From Ideonella sp. A 288 (GTDB taxonomy: Bacteria > Pseudomonadota > Gammaproteobacteria > Burkholderiales > Burkholderiaceae_C), in assembly GCF_002198735.1 (NCBI RefSeq), contig NZ_MWLO01000126.1, forward strand, positions 23,138-87,137: a stretch of 64,000 nt of DNA, written 5' to 3'. Below are positions 53,837-63,618 of this stretch, piece after piece (position 1 is the first letter of the stretch; each line of letters opens with the position of its first letter). The notes under the pieces were generated by a model that made no database searches, was not told the DNA's origin, and saw nothing but the letters and a program-made list of their open reading frames with translations. The position numbers and the translations under genes were made by a program.

Positions 53837-54292
53837 TCATTCGTACGGCACGCCCGTCGGCCCGGTGACGTAGACGTTGAGTGCGTACTCGGCGGACCCG
53901 GCGAAGAAGTCGGCGAACCAGGGAATGCTCAGGGTGAAGTCGGAGGCGTCGACAGGCTCGGGATCCTGGCCGAACGGACGGCCGTCGGCACCCTCCTGCA
54001 GCACCCATTCAACGTGGTGGTAGGTCCAACCGTTCTTCAACTGGACGCGGTAGACGTCCGTGTCGTCCTCGGACTGGAACGCCGTGAGGTGCACGCCACT
54101 GACCGTCGAGCGGGTGCCGGTCACCACGTTTATGTAGTTGGCCTCATCGGAGAGCCTGACGGTGGAGATGGCCGGTGAGTCCGAGCGCAGTCGCACCACG
54201 TCGCGCCGCGCCCTTAACGAGACGCGGTACGGCGCGCTCTTCTTGCCGTCGGCCCTGACGATGACCAGGCACGCATGCGGATCGTCGGGCAC
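53837..54292 (-). CDS. Hypothetical protein, probably missing its 5' end
   Basis: About 151 residues from a GTG at 54292, ending VTGPTGVPYE. The frame reads sensibly a little further upstream (FAAGIIPEVVGVPDD) to about 54335, where a foreign fragment in the other orientation begins, so the start was probably cut off. The content is beta-rich (YRVSLRARRDVVRLRS, VYRVQLKNGWTYHHVEW). I do not recognise a family. Confidence 0.4.
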   Translation of the reverse strand: MPDDPHACLVIVRADGKKSAPYRVSLRARRDVVRLRSDSPAISTVRLSDEANYINVVTGTRSTVSGVHLTAFQSEDDTDVYRVQLKNGWTYHHVEWVLQEGADGRPFGQDPEPVDASDFTLSIPWFADFFAGSAEYALNVYVTGPTGVPYE

Positions 54293-54327
54293 GCCCACGA
54301 CCTCGGGAATGATGCCCGCCGCGAACC

Positions 54328-54438
54328 GGCACGCGGCTGTACATCGGCGTCGGCTCGGCGACCAACATCGCCGAGCTCGGCATGGACACCGAGAAGGGCC
54401 GCGCCGCCATCCAAGAGCTGGACCTGCGCAGCGGGCGG
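54328..54438 (+). pseudogene. Fragment of a sorbosone/glucose (PQQ-type) dehydrogenase
   Basis: 37 codons reading GTRLYIGVGSATNIAELG and then GRAAIQELDLRSGR. This matches the beta-propeller segment YVTVGSNSNIxExG...GRAAIxExDLATG of soluble sorbosone dehydrogenases. Nothing of the rest of the gene is present. Confidence 0.5.
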
Positions 54439-54447
54439 TGCCGCCTG

Positions 54448-54672
54448 GCTGGAACAGCTGTGCCGCACCATCACGCGGCCTGCGCTGTCTGACGAACGGG
54501 TGCAGCTCAATGCCACCGGGCAGGTGGAGCTCAAGCTCAAGACACCGTGGCGGGACGGAACTACCCACTTGGTCATGAGCCCGCTGGAGTTCATTCAGCG
54601 GCTGGCGGCGCTGGTTCCGCGGCCGCGGCTGCACCTCATCAGGTTCCACGGCGTGCTGGCACCGAACGCCAA
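54448..54672 (+). pseudogene. IS91-family transposase fragment
   Basis: About 75 codons (LEQLCRTITRPALSDERVQ to FHGVLAPNAK) nearly the same as residues in the longer transposase at about 50065-50295; by eye the DNA is close to nine in ten identical. It is a diverged second copy, not a recent duplicate, and has no start or end of the gene. Confidence 0.75.
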
Positions 54673-55221
54673 GCCGACAGCAGCCAGGTGGGCGAGCGCC
54701 CGCATTGCAGCGTCAGCGGCCAGTGACGGCACCCGGGCGAACTCACGCTGACTGCCACCAAGCGGTCGCTGGGCCTGGCGGCCTCAGGCGGCCTGAAGGT
54801 CAGCTATACGAAGTACAGCGGCCGTAGGTCTCGCGCGAGGCCCTCAGCGCCGCGCCGCTGACTGCTTCGCTTCGGCTTGAACTTGCGGTACCGACCCTCA
54901 GCCGCCATTCAAAGTTGCCCGAAGCTGCCCGACAGTCAAGCGTCGGCTCAACGCGCTTCGCGCCCGTGAAGCAGCCGTTCGTGGCCACCAGAACCCGGCC
55001 AGTGGACTAAACCTCTTGAGACAGGCTGCTTCGTGACAGGCAGACGGTCAATGTTGTCGTTCATCACCACGATGTGATTGACACCGACGACATGCTGCGG
55101 CTGGCGTGCGAGAAACACTCGCCGATCAGTGTCGGTGCGTTCGGCGTCAACAAGCAGACCGGCATCGTCAACGCAGGACCGGTGACGAATACGCTGCGGC
55201 TCGGCCTAGCGTCAAGGCCCC
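54673..55221. other. Mosaic of short coding remnants
   Basis: No intact gene. Readable bits on the plus strand are GELTLTATKRSLGLAASGG (about 54739-54795) and, from 55020, QTVNVVVHHHDVIDTDD and KQTGIVNAGPVTNTLRLGLA up to about 55210. These look like real protein sequence cut out of context, next to IS91 debris. Confidence 0.35.
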
Positions 55222-56847
55222 TCACGCCGCAACGACCTGATTGCGGCCCTGGCGCTTGGCTCTGTAGACGCGCTCGTCGGCCAGCGCCAGCAGTGCGGCT
55301 GGCGACGGCGCCTCGCTCCGGTCGGCCAGACCGATGCTCACCGTGACCTGCAAGCCCGGGTGCAGCGCAGCCCAGTTCTCGCGCGCCACGGCGGCCCGCA
55401 AACGTTCGCTGGCGGCTGCTGCCGACGCCAGGCCGATGCCGTTGTAGATGACGGTGAACTCTTCGCCGCCGAAACGCGCCGGCAGATCGTTGCCGCGGCA
55501 TTGCGCGCGCAGGACCGAGCCCAGCTTGCGCAGCACGTGGTCGCCGACCGAGTGGCCAAACTCGTCGTTGACGCGCTTGAAGTGGTCGACGTCGATCATC
55601 GCCAGGCAGACCGGCTCGTCGGCCGTGTCCTGGCTGAAGGCGCTCAGCGCCTCGTCGAATTGGCGGCGGTTGGCCAGGCCGGTCAGCGGGTCGAGCAGCG
55701 ATTGGTTGCGAAAGCCCTCAGCCCGCTCGTGCATTTGCCGAGCCTGCTCTCGCGCCAGGGCCGCTTCGGCATGCGCCCGCTCGGTCTCCAGGCGGATGGC
55801 CAGCATCTTCGAGCGCGTCTCGGCGCGTTCGGTCGCCATGCGTTCACGCAGCGCCAGCAGCCGCTTGTAGACCCGCACCGTCATCGCCAGGTCGCCGCGC
55901 TGCTCGAAGAACTCGGCGGCGTAGTCGTAGATCTGGCCCAGGCTGGGGTAGGCCGACGCGGCCTCGGCTTCGTCGATGGCTTGGCGCAGTACGCGATCGG
56001 CTTCGTCGCCTCGCTGCCGCGCCACCAGCATGCGCGCGCGGCTGACGGCCACGCAAGCCGCGACCCCGATGTTGCCGTGGTCACGGGCCAGGGCTTCGGC
56101 CCGGTCGACCGCGCGCTCGGTCGCGTCGTGGTCGCCCAGATGCGACAGCGCTGCGGCCAGGTTGCTGCTGCCCGGAACCATGGCGCTGATGGCATTGACC
56201 TTCTCGAGTTCGGGCCACAAGGCTTCGTAGGTCTGTACACAGGTGCGCAGCGCCTCCAGGGCGCCTGGCGTGTCGCCCGCGCGCAAGCGGCGCAGGCCGA
56301 TGTCCAGCCAGCGCCCGGCGCCGTTGGATTGCGCCAGCGCCGCCCGGTCAGCCAGTCCCGCGGCCTGGGCCCTGGTTGCGGCACGCTGGTGCCAGTCGAT
56401 GGACTGCTCGGGCTGCCCCACGTCGGCATAGATGATGCCGGCCATGTTCAGGAAGAAGAACGCCAACTTGGCGTCGCTGCTGCTTTCGGCCACCGCGCGG
56501 GCGGCCTCCAGTTCGGCCAGGGCGTGGTCGTTGTCGCCGCCCATCCAGGCCGCGCGGGTCGAAGCCAGCCGGGCATGCGCGAGCACGCGCGGGTCTGCGC
56601 TGCGCTGTGCCAGACTGAGACTGCGTACCGCGTGGCGCAATGCCGGCTCGGGCTCGCAGCGGCGGTTGTAGATGGCGTTGCCAGCGACCTCGGCCATCGC
56701 CGCCACGGCCGGGCAGTCCTGCTGGATGCTTTCGCTTGTCAGCTCAGCCACCAGCTGCAACGCGGCATCGTGCTGGCGCGCATCGACGAGCGACTCCAGC
56801 TCGGACAGGCGCAGCCAAGCTTGCTCGACAGGGCTCAAGGCAAACAT
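55222..56847 (-). CDS. TPR-GGDEF diguanylate cyclase
   Basis: A 541-residue protein. Helical TPR-like repeats cover about 10-340, a coiled linker 340-370, then the GGDEF domain. The active motif GGEEF is intact, and an RxxD inhibitory site (RGND) lies five residues before it, so product control is likely. No membrane helix or signal peptide, so it is cytoplasmic. It is divergent from a related TPR-GGDEF gene with 284 bases between, a likely shared control region. Confidence 0.88.
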   Translation of the reverse strand: MFALSPVEQAWLRLSELESLVDARQHDAALQLVAELTSESIQQDCPAVAAMAEVAGNAIYNRRCEPEPALRHAVRSLSLAQRSADPRVLAHARLASTRAAWMGGDNDHALAELEAARAVAESSSDAKLAFFFLNMAGIIYADVGQPEQSIDWHQRAATRAQAAGLADRAALAQSNGAGRWLDIGLRRLRAGDTPGALEALRTCVQTYEALWPELEKVNAISAMVPGSSNLAAALSHLGDHDATERAVDRAEALARDHGNIGVAACVAVSRARMLVARQRGDEADRVLRQAIDEAEAASAYPSLGQIYDYAAEFFEQRGDLAMTVRVYKRLLALRERMATERAETRSKMLAIRLETERAHAEAALAREQARQMHERAEGFRNQSLLDPLTGLANRRQFDEALSAFSQDTADEPVCLAMIDVDHFKRVNDEFGHSVGDHVLRKLGSVLRAQCRGNDLPARFGGEEFTVIYNGIGLASAAAASERLRAAVARENWAALHPGLQVTVSIGLADRSEAPSPAALLALADERVYRAKRQGRNQVVAA

Positions 56848-57131
56848 GCTGGCAGTGTATGGCCCGCGTCGCGCTCAGTGACCCGAGTCGCGGGGTAAAC
56901 CGGGTGCCACTCCAGGCCTTGGACGGGCCTGGCGCCATGGGGTGCCTCGCCAAGAGCGCGTATTGTTCGAGACGCCTCTCACCTGCGCGGAAAGATCCAC
57001 AGGCGCTGACCTTTCCTTGCGCAAACACCGTGCGCCGGGCGACACTGGTCACCGCGAACTGCGCGCTCGATTTGGCGACGGTGAGCTGCACGTTCTGCTC
57101 AATTCGACGCCAACGGTGTCGATATTCAGGG

Positions 57132-58802
57132 ATGCCGAACTCCGCCGAACCGCCCAGCCCTGCATTGCCCTTGCTCGATCAGGTCCAAGAGTTGGTCGAT
57201 GCCGGCCGCGTGGACGACGCGGCTCGGCGGGCGGCACACGGCCTGCGGGCAGCGCAGGGCGGGGGCGACGCCCATGCGCAGTGCGACGCGCTGCTGGCCT
57301 CGTCGCTGGTCGCCGTCGAACTGCGCGACTTCGCCACTGCGGCCTTGCGGGCTCACGAAACGGAAGTCCTGGCGCGAGAGCAAGGCCTGACGGACGTGAC
57401 GCCCTGGGCGGTGCTTGCGGCGGTACGCGTGGACCGCAACATCGGCGAATACGGACAAGCACTGGAACGTCTGGAGTTACTGGGCGAGGTGGTGGATAGC
57501 GGCGCCGAAGACCGGTTGGCCTTCGAGTACACCAATGCGCTGTCCAACGTGCACTTGGATATGCGGCGGGTGGAGACCGGCCGTGCGCACGCCGAACACG
57601 CGCTGCGGCTCGCGCAGCGCCAGCGGGAGAGCAAGCTGATCGCGCTGGCGCAGGGCAACCTTTCGGGACACTTGGCCGACCTGGGCGAACAGCGAATGGA
57701 TGCCGGTGACACCGTGGCCGGGCAGGACGCTCTGGACGCGGCCGTGCGGCTGGCCTACCAGGCCATCGAGACGGCCGAGCGGGCAGGCTTGCCGGGCCTC
57801 AACCTGAGCTATCTCAGCAACCTGGGCGGCATGCTGGTGCTGCTCGGCCGAGACGACGAAGCCCTGTCGGTCTACGCGCGCCACCGAACGCTGGTCGAAT
57901 CGACGGGGCAAATGGACACGCTGGCGCACGCCCAGTACTACCAGGCCAGGCTGCAGCAGCGGGCAGGCCGCATCGACGAGGCCCTGCGGCTGGTCGACGA
58001 GGCTCTTGGATGTTCGGCGACCAGCCGATTTACGACAGTGGAGCCTTACCTTCACCAGCTTGCATCTTCACTGCACGAGTCGGTCGGCCGCTTCGAGCCT
58101 GCGCTGTCGCACTTCAAGCAGTATCACCACGCGCTTGCCAAGTCGAATTCTGCGGCGGCAGAACAACGATCGCAGGTGCTGGCCGTGCGGCTGCAGACGC
58201 AGCGCGCCCTGCGGCAGGCCAGCGTCGAACGCGAGCGCTCGGACGCCTTGCGGCAACACAACGGCGAACTGCAGCGTCGTGCGGAAGACTTGGCGCGAGA
58301 AGCGATGGAAGACGCCCTGACCGGACTGCCCAACCGCCGTGCGCTGGACCTGCGGTTGCAGCAGATGCTGGAAGCCGCTTCGGTGGCCAACCCGTGCTGC
58401 GTGGCGCTGCTGGATATCGATCACTTCAAGCGGGTCAACGACCACTTCTCCCATGCTGTGGGCGATCAGGTGCTGCAGGCCCTGGCCGGGGTGCTGAACG
58501 GAGCGCTGCGCGAAGGCCGGGACTTCGTGGGCAGGCTCGGCGGCGAGGAGTTCGTTCTCGCGCTGTCGCATACCTGCCTGGATAAGGCCGTGCGCACGTG
58601 CGAGCGGCTGCGCAAGGCCGCGATGGCCCATCCCTGGGCCAACATCGCACCGGGTCTGGCCGTAACGGTAAGCCTGGGCGTGGTCGAACTGCAGCCGCAG
58701 GCCGGCGTGGCGGATGCGCTGGCACGCGCCGACGCGCTGCTCTACCGCGCCAAAGACCTTGGCCGCAACCGGGTGTGTTCGGGGCTCGCTGATTCGGCTT
58801 GA
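57132..58802 (+). CDS. TPR-GGDEF diguanylate cyclase (second)
   Basis: A 556-residue protein with the same layout as its divergent neighbour: TPR-like repeats (10-350), coiled linker (LRQHNGELQRRAEDLAREAMEDALTGLPNRRALD region) and GGDEF with GGEEF intact. The inhibitory site position reads EGRD, not RxxD, so feedback control by product may be lost. The 3' end overlaps the convergent small HhH gene by 61 bases. Confidence 0.88.
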   Translation: MPNSAEPPSPALPLLDQVQELVDAGRVDDAARRAAHGLRAAQGGGDAHAQCDALLASSLVAVELRDFATAALRAHETEVLAREQGLTDVTPWAVLAAVRVDRNIGEYGQALERLELLGEVVDSGAEDRLAFEYTNALSNVHLDMRRVETGRAHAEHALRLAQRQRESKLIALAQGNLSGHLADLGEQRMDAGDTVAGQDALDAAVRLAYQAIETAERAGLPGLNLSYLSNLGGMLVLLGRDDEALSVYARHRTLVESTGQMDTLAHAQYYQARLQQRAGRIDEALRLVDEALGCSATSRFTTVEPYLHQLASSLHESVGRFEPALSHFKQYHHALAKSNSAAAEQRSQVLAVRLQTQRALRQASVERERSDALRQHNGELQRRAEDLAREAMEDALTGLPNRRALDLRLQQMLEAASVANPCCVALLDIDHFKRVNDHFSHAVGDQVLQALAGVLNGALREGRDFVGRLGGEEFVLALSHTCLDKAVRTCERLRKAAMAHPWANIAPGLAVTVSLGVVELQPQAGVADALARADALLYRAKDLGRNRVCSGLADSA

Positions 58803-59050
58803 GCGACGGGCGCCTTTGACCCGGTTCCGTCCAGCATCAGCACACGCAGCAAGGCAGCCCGCCGGTTGGCCCACGAGGGCTGCCCCGAAGCGCAGCAGAT
58901 GCGCTCGATGATGCGGTCCACGCCCTGCTCTCGCAGCGCCTGCAGCGAGTGCACGCCGGCTTCCTCCAGCCTGCGCACCACGCCCGGCCCGATGCCGGCA
59001 CCGAGCTCGAGCAGCCGCCATTCGTGCGGTGGAAAGTGCATGGCCGGCAT
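58742..59050 (-). CDS. Small helix-hairpin-helix-like protein
   Basis: A 102-residue protein. LELGAGIGPGVVRRLEEAG, followed by VHSLQALREQGVDRIIERIC, resembles a helix-hairpin-helix DNA- or protein-binding fold. It starts five bases after the stop of the hydrolase gene and so is the last gene of that run. Its tail overlaps the diguanylate cyclase gene. Function unknown. Confidence 0.5.
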   Translation of the reverse strand: MPAMHFPPHEWRLLELGAGIGPGVVRRLEEAGVHSLQALREQGVDRIIERICCASGQPSWANRRAALLRVLMLDGTGSKAPVAQAESASPEHTRLRPRSLAR

Positions 59051-59054
59051 CGGA

Positions 59055-60248
59055 TCAGCTGGCGCGGCGCGTGGCAAGGGCCGGCAGCCCGAAGGCCAGC
59101 GCGGCCAGCTGCGCGATCACCGGGCCGCCGATGATCCCGGGCGCCATGCGGTTCATGATGTAAGCGAGCGTGACGCGACGCTCGGCGTCGTTGATGACCA
59201 TGGAGCCGCCCCAGCCGCCCCAGAAGCACACGCGGCCAGTGGGCACGTAGGGCACGACCTCGGGTGCCGGCAGCGCCCAGCCCAGCCCCATGGCCAGCGG
59301 CACGCCCAGCACGAGGTCGATGCCTTGGTGCTGCGGCTCGAACACGCGCGCCACCGTCTGGGGCCGCAGCAACTGCACGCCGCCGCTGCGGCCGCCGTTG
59401 GCGATCACGGACTGGATCTGCGCCACCGAGCGGGCGTTGCCGTGGCCGCCCGCCGCGCCAATGCCAGCCCGGCGCCAGGCCACAGTGTTGGCGGCGGCGG
59501 CGTCGGGCAGCGGACCGGTGAAGGTCTTGAACATCACGCTGGCCGGGTCGAGCGTGCCGAAGTCGAAGGGCAGCGGCGGCGGCACCATCACCGGGCTGAC
59601 CCGCCGGAAGTCGGCATCCGCCAGGCCGATGTGGAAGTCGGCCTTCAGCGGTGCTGCGATCTCCTGCGCGAAGAAGCGGCCCAGCGTCTGGCCGGTGCAG
59701 CGGCGCACCAGCTCGCCGATCAGGTGGCCGTAGTTCAGCGCGTGGTAGCCGGTGGCGCTGCCCGGCGGCCACCAGGGGGCCTGCGCGGCCAGCCGCGCCG
59801 CGGCGGCTTCCTGGTCGTACAAGTGGTCCAGCACGATCGGTGCGTCCCAGCCCGAGACGCCCGACGCGTGGCTCATCATCTGCGCCAGCGTCACGCCGCC
59901 CTTGCCCGCGGCCGCGAACTCCCGCCACCAGTGCGCCACCGGCAAGGAGGGGTCGAGCACGCCACGGTCGATCAGCAGCAGCGCGGCCAGCGAAGTCATG
60001 GTCTTGGTCGTGGACCAGACGTTGACCAGCGTGTCGGCGGCCCAGGGGCAGGTCTGGGCCTCGTCGCACCAGCCGCCCCAGAGGTCCAGCACGGGCTCGC
60101 CCTCGACGTACACCGCCAGCGAGGCGCCCAGGTCCTGGTCTGGGCCCTGCGCCAGGCACTTGGCAAAGAGGTCTTGCAGCGGCTCGAAGCCGGGGTCGCA
60201 GCGCCCCTGCACTGGCGCCGCGGCGCCCGTGTCAAGCGGCGCGCTCAC
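59055..60248 (-). CDS. Beta-lactamase-fold serine hydrolase (family VIII esterase type)
   Basis: A 397-residue protein. S79-T-T-K82 is the nucleophile motif, and Y168 in GYHALNYG is the second catalytic Tyr. The rest fits EstB-like class C family esterases (PWWPPGSATGYHALNYG, WGGWGGSMVIND). There is no export signal, so it is likely cytoplasmic and hydrolyses esters rather than antibiotics. The GTG start overlaps the receptor stop by four bases, so it should act on what the receptor imports. Confidence 0.82.
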   Translation of the reverse strand: MSAPLDTGAAAPVQGRCDPGFEPLQDLFAKCLAQGPDQDLGASLAVYVEGEPVLDLWGGWCDEAQTCPWAADTLVNVWSTTKTMTSLAALLLIDRGVLDPSLPVAHWWREFAAAGKGGVTLAQMMSHASGVSGWDAPIVLDHLYDQEAAAARLAAQAPWWPPGSATGYHALNYGHLIGELVRRCTGQTLGRFFAQEIAAPLKADFHIGLADADFRRVSPVMVPPPLPFDFGTLDPASVMFKTFTGPLPDAAAANTVAWRRAGIGAAGGHGNARSVAQIQSVIANGGRSGGVQLLRPQTVARVFEPQHQGIDLVLGVPLAMGLGWALPAPEVVPYVPTGRVCFWGGWGGSMVINDAERRVTLAYIMNRMAPGIIGGPVIAQLAALAFGLPALATRRAS

Positions 60249-62473
60249 AGGTCGACACTCACGCCCAGACCCACGTGCCGCGGCGGCGTGTAGCCGACCT
60301 GGCGGGCCGATCCCAGCACCGGCGAGGAGATGTTCATGCTCGCCAGCGCCGCCTTGTCGCCCAAGTTGCGCACGTAGCCGTAGACCTTCCAGCCACCGCC
60401 GGTGGGGCGCAGCGACGCCGAGAGGTTCAGCAACCCGTAGGCCGACTGCATCGCGTCGGGGGTGTTGAATTCGGTGAAGTAGAACTTGTCGCGCCAGGTG
60501 TAGTCGGTGCGCAGTGCCAGCGTGTAGCGGCCCACCGGCTGGCTCCACTCCGCGCTCAGCGAAGCCTGCGCACGCGACACCTGCGCCAGCTGCTTGCCCG
60601 ACACGTTGACGCGCACGCCCGGCGCGTTGCGCAGGTCCACGTTCTCGAAGTCGGTGTAGGTCGGGTCCAGAAGGCCCAGGTTCAGGCCCAGGGTCAGCTC
60701 GCGCACCGGCCGCAACGCCAGCTCGACCTCGGCGCCGTTGATCTTCGCGGCCGAGGCGTTGGTCAGGATGGCCGAGGCCAGGCCCACCTGCGAGACCTGC
60801 ATGTCCTTGTAGCGGCTGCTGAAGACCGCGCCGCTGAACGCGCCACGCTGTCCGAGGAAGGCGGTCTTGAAGCCCAGCTCCAGGCTCGTCACTGTCTCCG
60901 GCCGCACCGGGTCGCCCTGCAATCCACCGACGTTGATCGCACCTGACTTGAAGCCGCGCGAGGCGCGGGTGTAGAGCAGCGTCTCCTTGGCCAGTTGGTA
61001 CTCCAGGCCAACACTGCCGGGCGTACTGGACCAGCGGCCTTCAGGGCGTGCGGCACCGTTCAGGCCGAAGGCGGCTACGGTCTGGTACTCATCGGCCGAC
61101 TTCGTGTCGCGGCTCGTGCGCAGGCCGGCCAGCAGGGCCAGTTGCTTTGACAGCCGCCAGCGCACATCACCGTATATAGCGGTGGAGCGCGTGCGCACAT
61201 CTCCGCCGAGGAGGAATTCCGCGCCGCCGGGCAGTGGCACGGTGACAGGCTGGCCGGGCACGAGGAAGCCCAGCGGGATCTGCGTCTGCACGCGGATGTC
61301 CTGGCGCTGGTCGAACTGCAGCCAGGTGGCGCCCACCAGCCACTGCACGGTGCCTTCCCCGGAACCCAGGTGCACGTCGATGCTCTTGTCGGTGCTGCGG
61401 GTGTTGAAGCGGGTACTGGCGGTCAGCGCCTCGGTGGTGTCGCCGTCCCAGAACATCTCGGCCTTGCTGCGCCGGGTGCCGGCGACGACGCTCAGCGTGT
61501 TCTCGCCCAGCGGCAGGTCGTACAGCAGCTGCAGGCCGTCGACGTCGACGCGGTTGCTGGAGCCCTGGCTCTTCACCGTGCGCGGGTCGGTGCTGGGCGT
61601 GGCACCATACAGCAGCTGCGAGATCATCACCGGGTCCACCAGCAGCTTGTTGGCGGGGCCGTCGTCCTTCTGGCGGTAGACGTTGCCGATGAGCCGCAGG
61701 CTGCCGCCGGCGCCCAGGGCGGCGCCCAATTGCAGGCGCACCGCACGCGAGCCCAGGTCGTCCAGCGCCTTGGCGCCCACCGTGTCGGGGCCACCGGGCA
61801 GCACCGGGCCTGAGGCGCGCCCGGCCTCGATGTTGCGTGTGAAGCCGTCCAGGTTCTTGATCTGGTAGGACAGCCGGGCGGTCAGGCCGCTGCCGCCCAG
61901 CGGGCCGGACAGGAAGCCCTCGCTCTCGAGCCGGCCATAGTTGCCCACCAACGCGCCGAACTGCGCCTTGAACTGGGCAGTGGGTGCGGCCGAGACCAGG
62001 TTGACCGCCCCGCCGGTGGCATTGCGCCCGTACAGCGCACCTTGCGGCCCGCGCAGCACTTCCATGCGCTGCAGGTCAAACAAGGCAATGTTCGTGCTGG
62101 TGGTGTCAGAGAGGTAGCTGCCGTCGGCGTACATGGCCACGCCGGGGTCACCGCCCGCAGTAAAGAAGACGTTGCCGATGCCGCGGACGAAGACCTGCGA
62201 AGCGCCGGCATAGCCGGTAGTGAAGCTCATGTTCGGCACCAGCGACACGGCATCGGCCAGGCCGGTCACGCCTTGTTCGGCAAGGCGTTGGCCATTCAGT
62301 GCCGTGACGGCAGCGGGAGTGGTGTCCAGCGTGGACAGGCGCTTTTCCGCAGTGATCTCCACGCGCGTGATGGTGTCGGCGGCTGCAGTGGCCTGGGCCC
62401 AGACCCCGCCGCTGCAAGCCATCGAGCAGATGGCGAGCGTCACGCGCGAAGGCGCGAAGGTGCTGTTCTTCAT
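60245..62473 (-). CDS. TonB-dependent outer-membrane receptor
   Basis: A 742-residue protein. A signal peptide ends near CSGGVWAQA. The plug domain has VFVRGIGN and MEVLRGPQGALYGRNATGG, and the barrel runs to a C-terminal aromatic-rich strand (HVGLGVSVDL). AGGAG precedes the ATG at 62473. It resembles receptors for catabolic substrates as much as siderophores. The AraC gene upstream on the same strand may activate it. Confidence 0.92.
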   Translation of the reverse strand: MKNSTFAPSRVTLAICSMACSGGVWAQATAAADTITRVEITAEKRLSTLDTTPAAVTALNGQRLAEQGVTGLADAVSLVPNMSFTTGYAGASQVFVRGIGNVFFTAGGDPGVAMYADGSYLSDTTSTNIALFDLQRMEVLRGPQGALYGRNATGGAVNLVSAAPTAQFKAQFGALVGNYGRLESEGFLSGPLGGSGLTARLSYQIKNLDGFTRNIEAGRASGPVLPGGPDTVGAKALDDLGSRAVRLQLGAALGAGGSLRLIGNVYRQKDDGPANKLLVDPVMISQLLYGATPSTDPRTVKSQGSSNRVDVDGLQLLYDLPLGENTLSVVAGTRRSKAEMFWDGDTTEALTASTRFNTRSTDKSIDVHLGSGEGTVQWLVGATWLQFDQRQDIRVQTQIPLGFLVPGQPVTVPLPGGAEFLLGGDVRTRSTAIYGDVRWRLSKQLALLAGLRTSRDTKSADEYQTVAAFGLNGAARPEGRWSSTPGSVGLEYQLAKETLLYTRASRGFKSGAINVGGLQGDPVRPETVTSLELGFKTAFLGQRGAFSGAVFSSRYKDMQVSQVGLASAILTNASAAKINGAEVELALRPVRELTLGLNLGLLDPTYTDFENVDLRNAPGVRVNVSGKQLAQVSRAQASLSAEWSQPVGRYTLALRTDYTWRDKFYFTEFNTPDAMQSAYGLLNLSASLRPTGGGWKVYGYVRNLGDKAALASMNISSPVLGSARQVGYTPPRHVGLGVSVDL

Positions 62474-62625
62474 GACTGTCTCCTGATGCGGCAATGCATC
62501 GTTGCCTAGGGACAGTTTTGGGGCACGAGGTGCCAGCGTCTATCGCGTCATGGAACCCTTCAGTCGAATAGTGGAAGCCTCAGGGCAAACCACGAGGCCG
62601 CGCGCAGGGGGGCATCCGCCGGACT

Positions 62626-63618
62626 TCAGCGGCGCTTGAAGGTGAAGGAAGGATGCACCCCGAAGCGCCGCCGATAGGCGGCGGCAAAGCTGCCCATGTG
62701 TCCGAACCCCCACCGCATGGCCACCTCGGTGACACTGCGGGCGTCGGCTTGCTGCAACTCCAGGTGGACGCGGTCGAGACGCAGCCGGTTCATGTACCGC
62801 ATGGGAGACACGCCGACATGACGCTCGAAGCTTCGGGTCAGTGCCCGCACGCTGACACCGGCCACGCGCGCCAGTTCCGATAGGGTCGGCTGGTCGGCCA
62901 GATGCGCGTGCATGTACTCGCGAGCCCGGCGCGCACTGTGCGGTAGGGCTTCGCCATCGGCCAAGCTGGTGCTCCAGCTGTTAGGCCAGGCCACCAGCAA
63001 TTCGAAGAGCACACACTCTTTCAGCGACCGCTCCAGCCGCTCGGCTCCTGCGCCATAACTGGGTAGTTCGGCCAGTGCGCGCACCACGCGGCACAACGCG
63101 CGGCCCGCGGCGTGGCCGCTGGGCACGGCGTCGGCAAAGCGAAAGTCGGCCATGCGCTCGCCACCGGCCAGATCTGCGCACGCCTGCCGCATGTCGGCAT
63201 CACTCACGCGCAGGTTCAGCAACTGCATGTCAGCTGACATTTCCAGTTCATGAAGGCGGTCGGGCGCCAACACCGAAGACTCACCCGGGCCGAACACGCG
63301 ACCACCTGCAATACGCGCCACTCGGCCAGATTCCAGGAACGAGAAGACCCAGCCGGGATGTGACTGGGTCATGCTGGCGAAGGCGGGGGCGCCATAGCTC
63401 AGCCGCGCGACATGAAGCCCAGCCAGTTGGAAGCCCTGCATGCGCATGTCGAGTGCTGTGCTGTCGCGCAGGCTCAGCGCGTGCTCGCCGTACAGCTGCG
63501 CCATGAACTGCTCGGCCCTGGCTGGCACCTTGGTCTGAATGAGATCGACAAACCGGGAGGAGGGTGAAGTCGGCACCGAGGCGTCGGTCATGGGGGGCGT
63601 ATGGCGGTGCGAATTCAT
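62626..63618 (-). CDS. AraC-family transcriptional regulator
   Basis: A 330-residue protein. An N-terminal ligand domain of the AraC_binding_2 type is followed by two helix-turn-helix units (LSELARVAGVSVRALTRSFERHVG and VTEVAMRWGFGHMGSFAAAYRRRFG). GGAGGTG precedes the ATG. It is expected to bind the inducer of the receptor and hydrolase genes, whose promoter would lie in 62474-62625. Confidence 0.9.
   Translation of the reverse strand: MNSHRHTPPMTDASVPTSPSSRFVDLIQTKVPARAEQFMAQLYGEHALSLRDSTALDMRMQGFQLAGLHVARLSYGAPAFASMTQSHPGWVFSFLESGRVARIAGGRVFGPGESSVLAPDRLHELEMSADMQLLNLRVSDADMRQACADLAGGERMADFRFADAVPSGHAAGRALCRVVRALAELPSYGAGAERLERSLKECVLFELLVAWPNSWSTSLADGEALPHSARRAREYMHAHLADQPTLSELARVAGVSVRALTRSFERHVGVSPMRYMNRLRLDRVHLELQQADARSVTEVAMRWGFGHMGSFAAAYRRRFGVHPSFTFKRR

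Noticed and set aside
59041..59050. The hydrolase as a true antibiotic beta-lactamase
   Set aside because: The SxxK and Tyr motifs fit family VIII esterases, there is no export signal, and the context is substrate uptake, not resistance.
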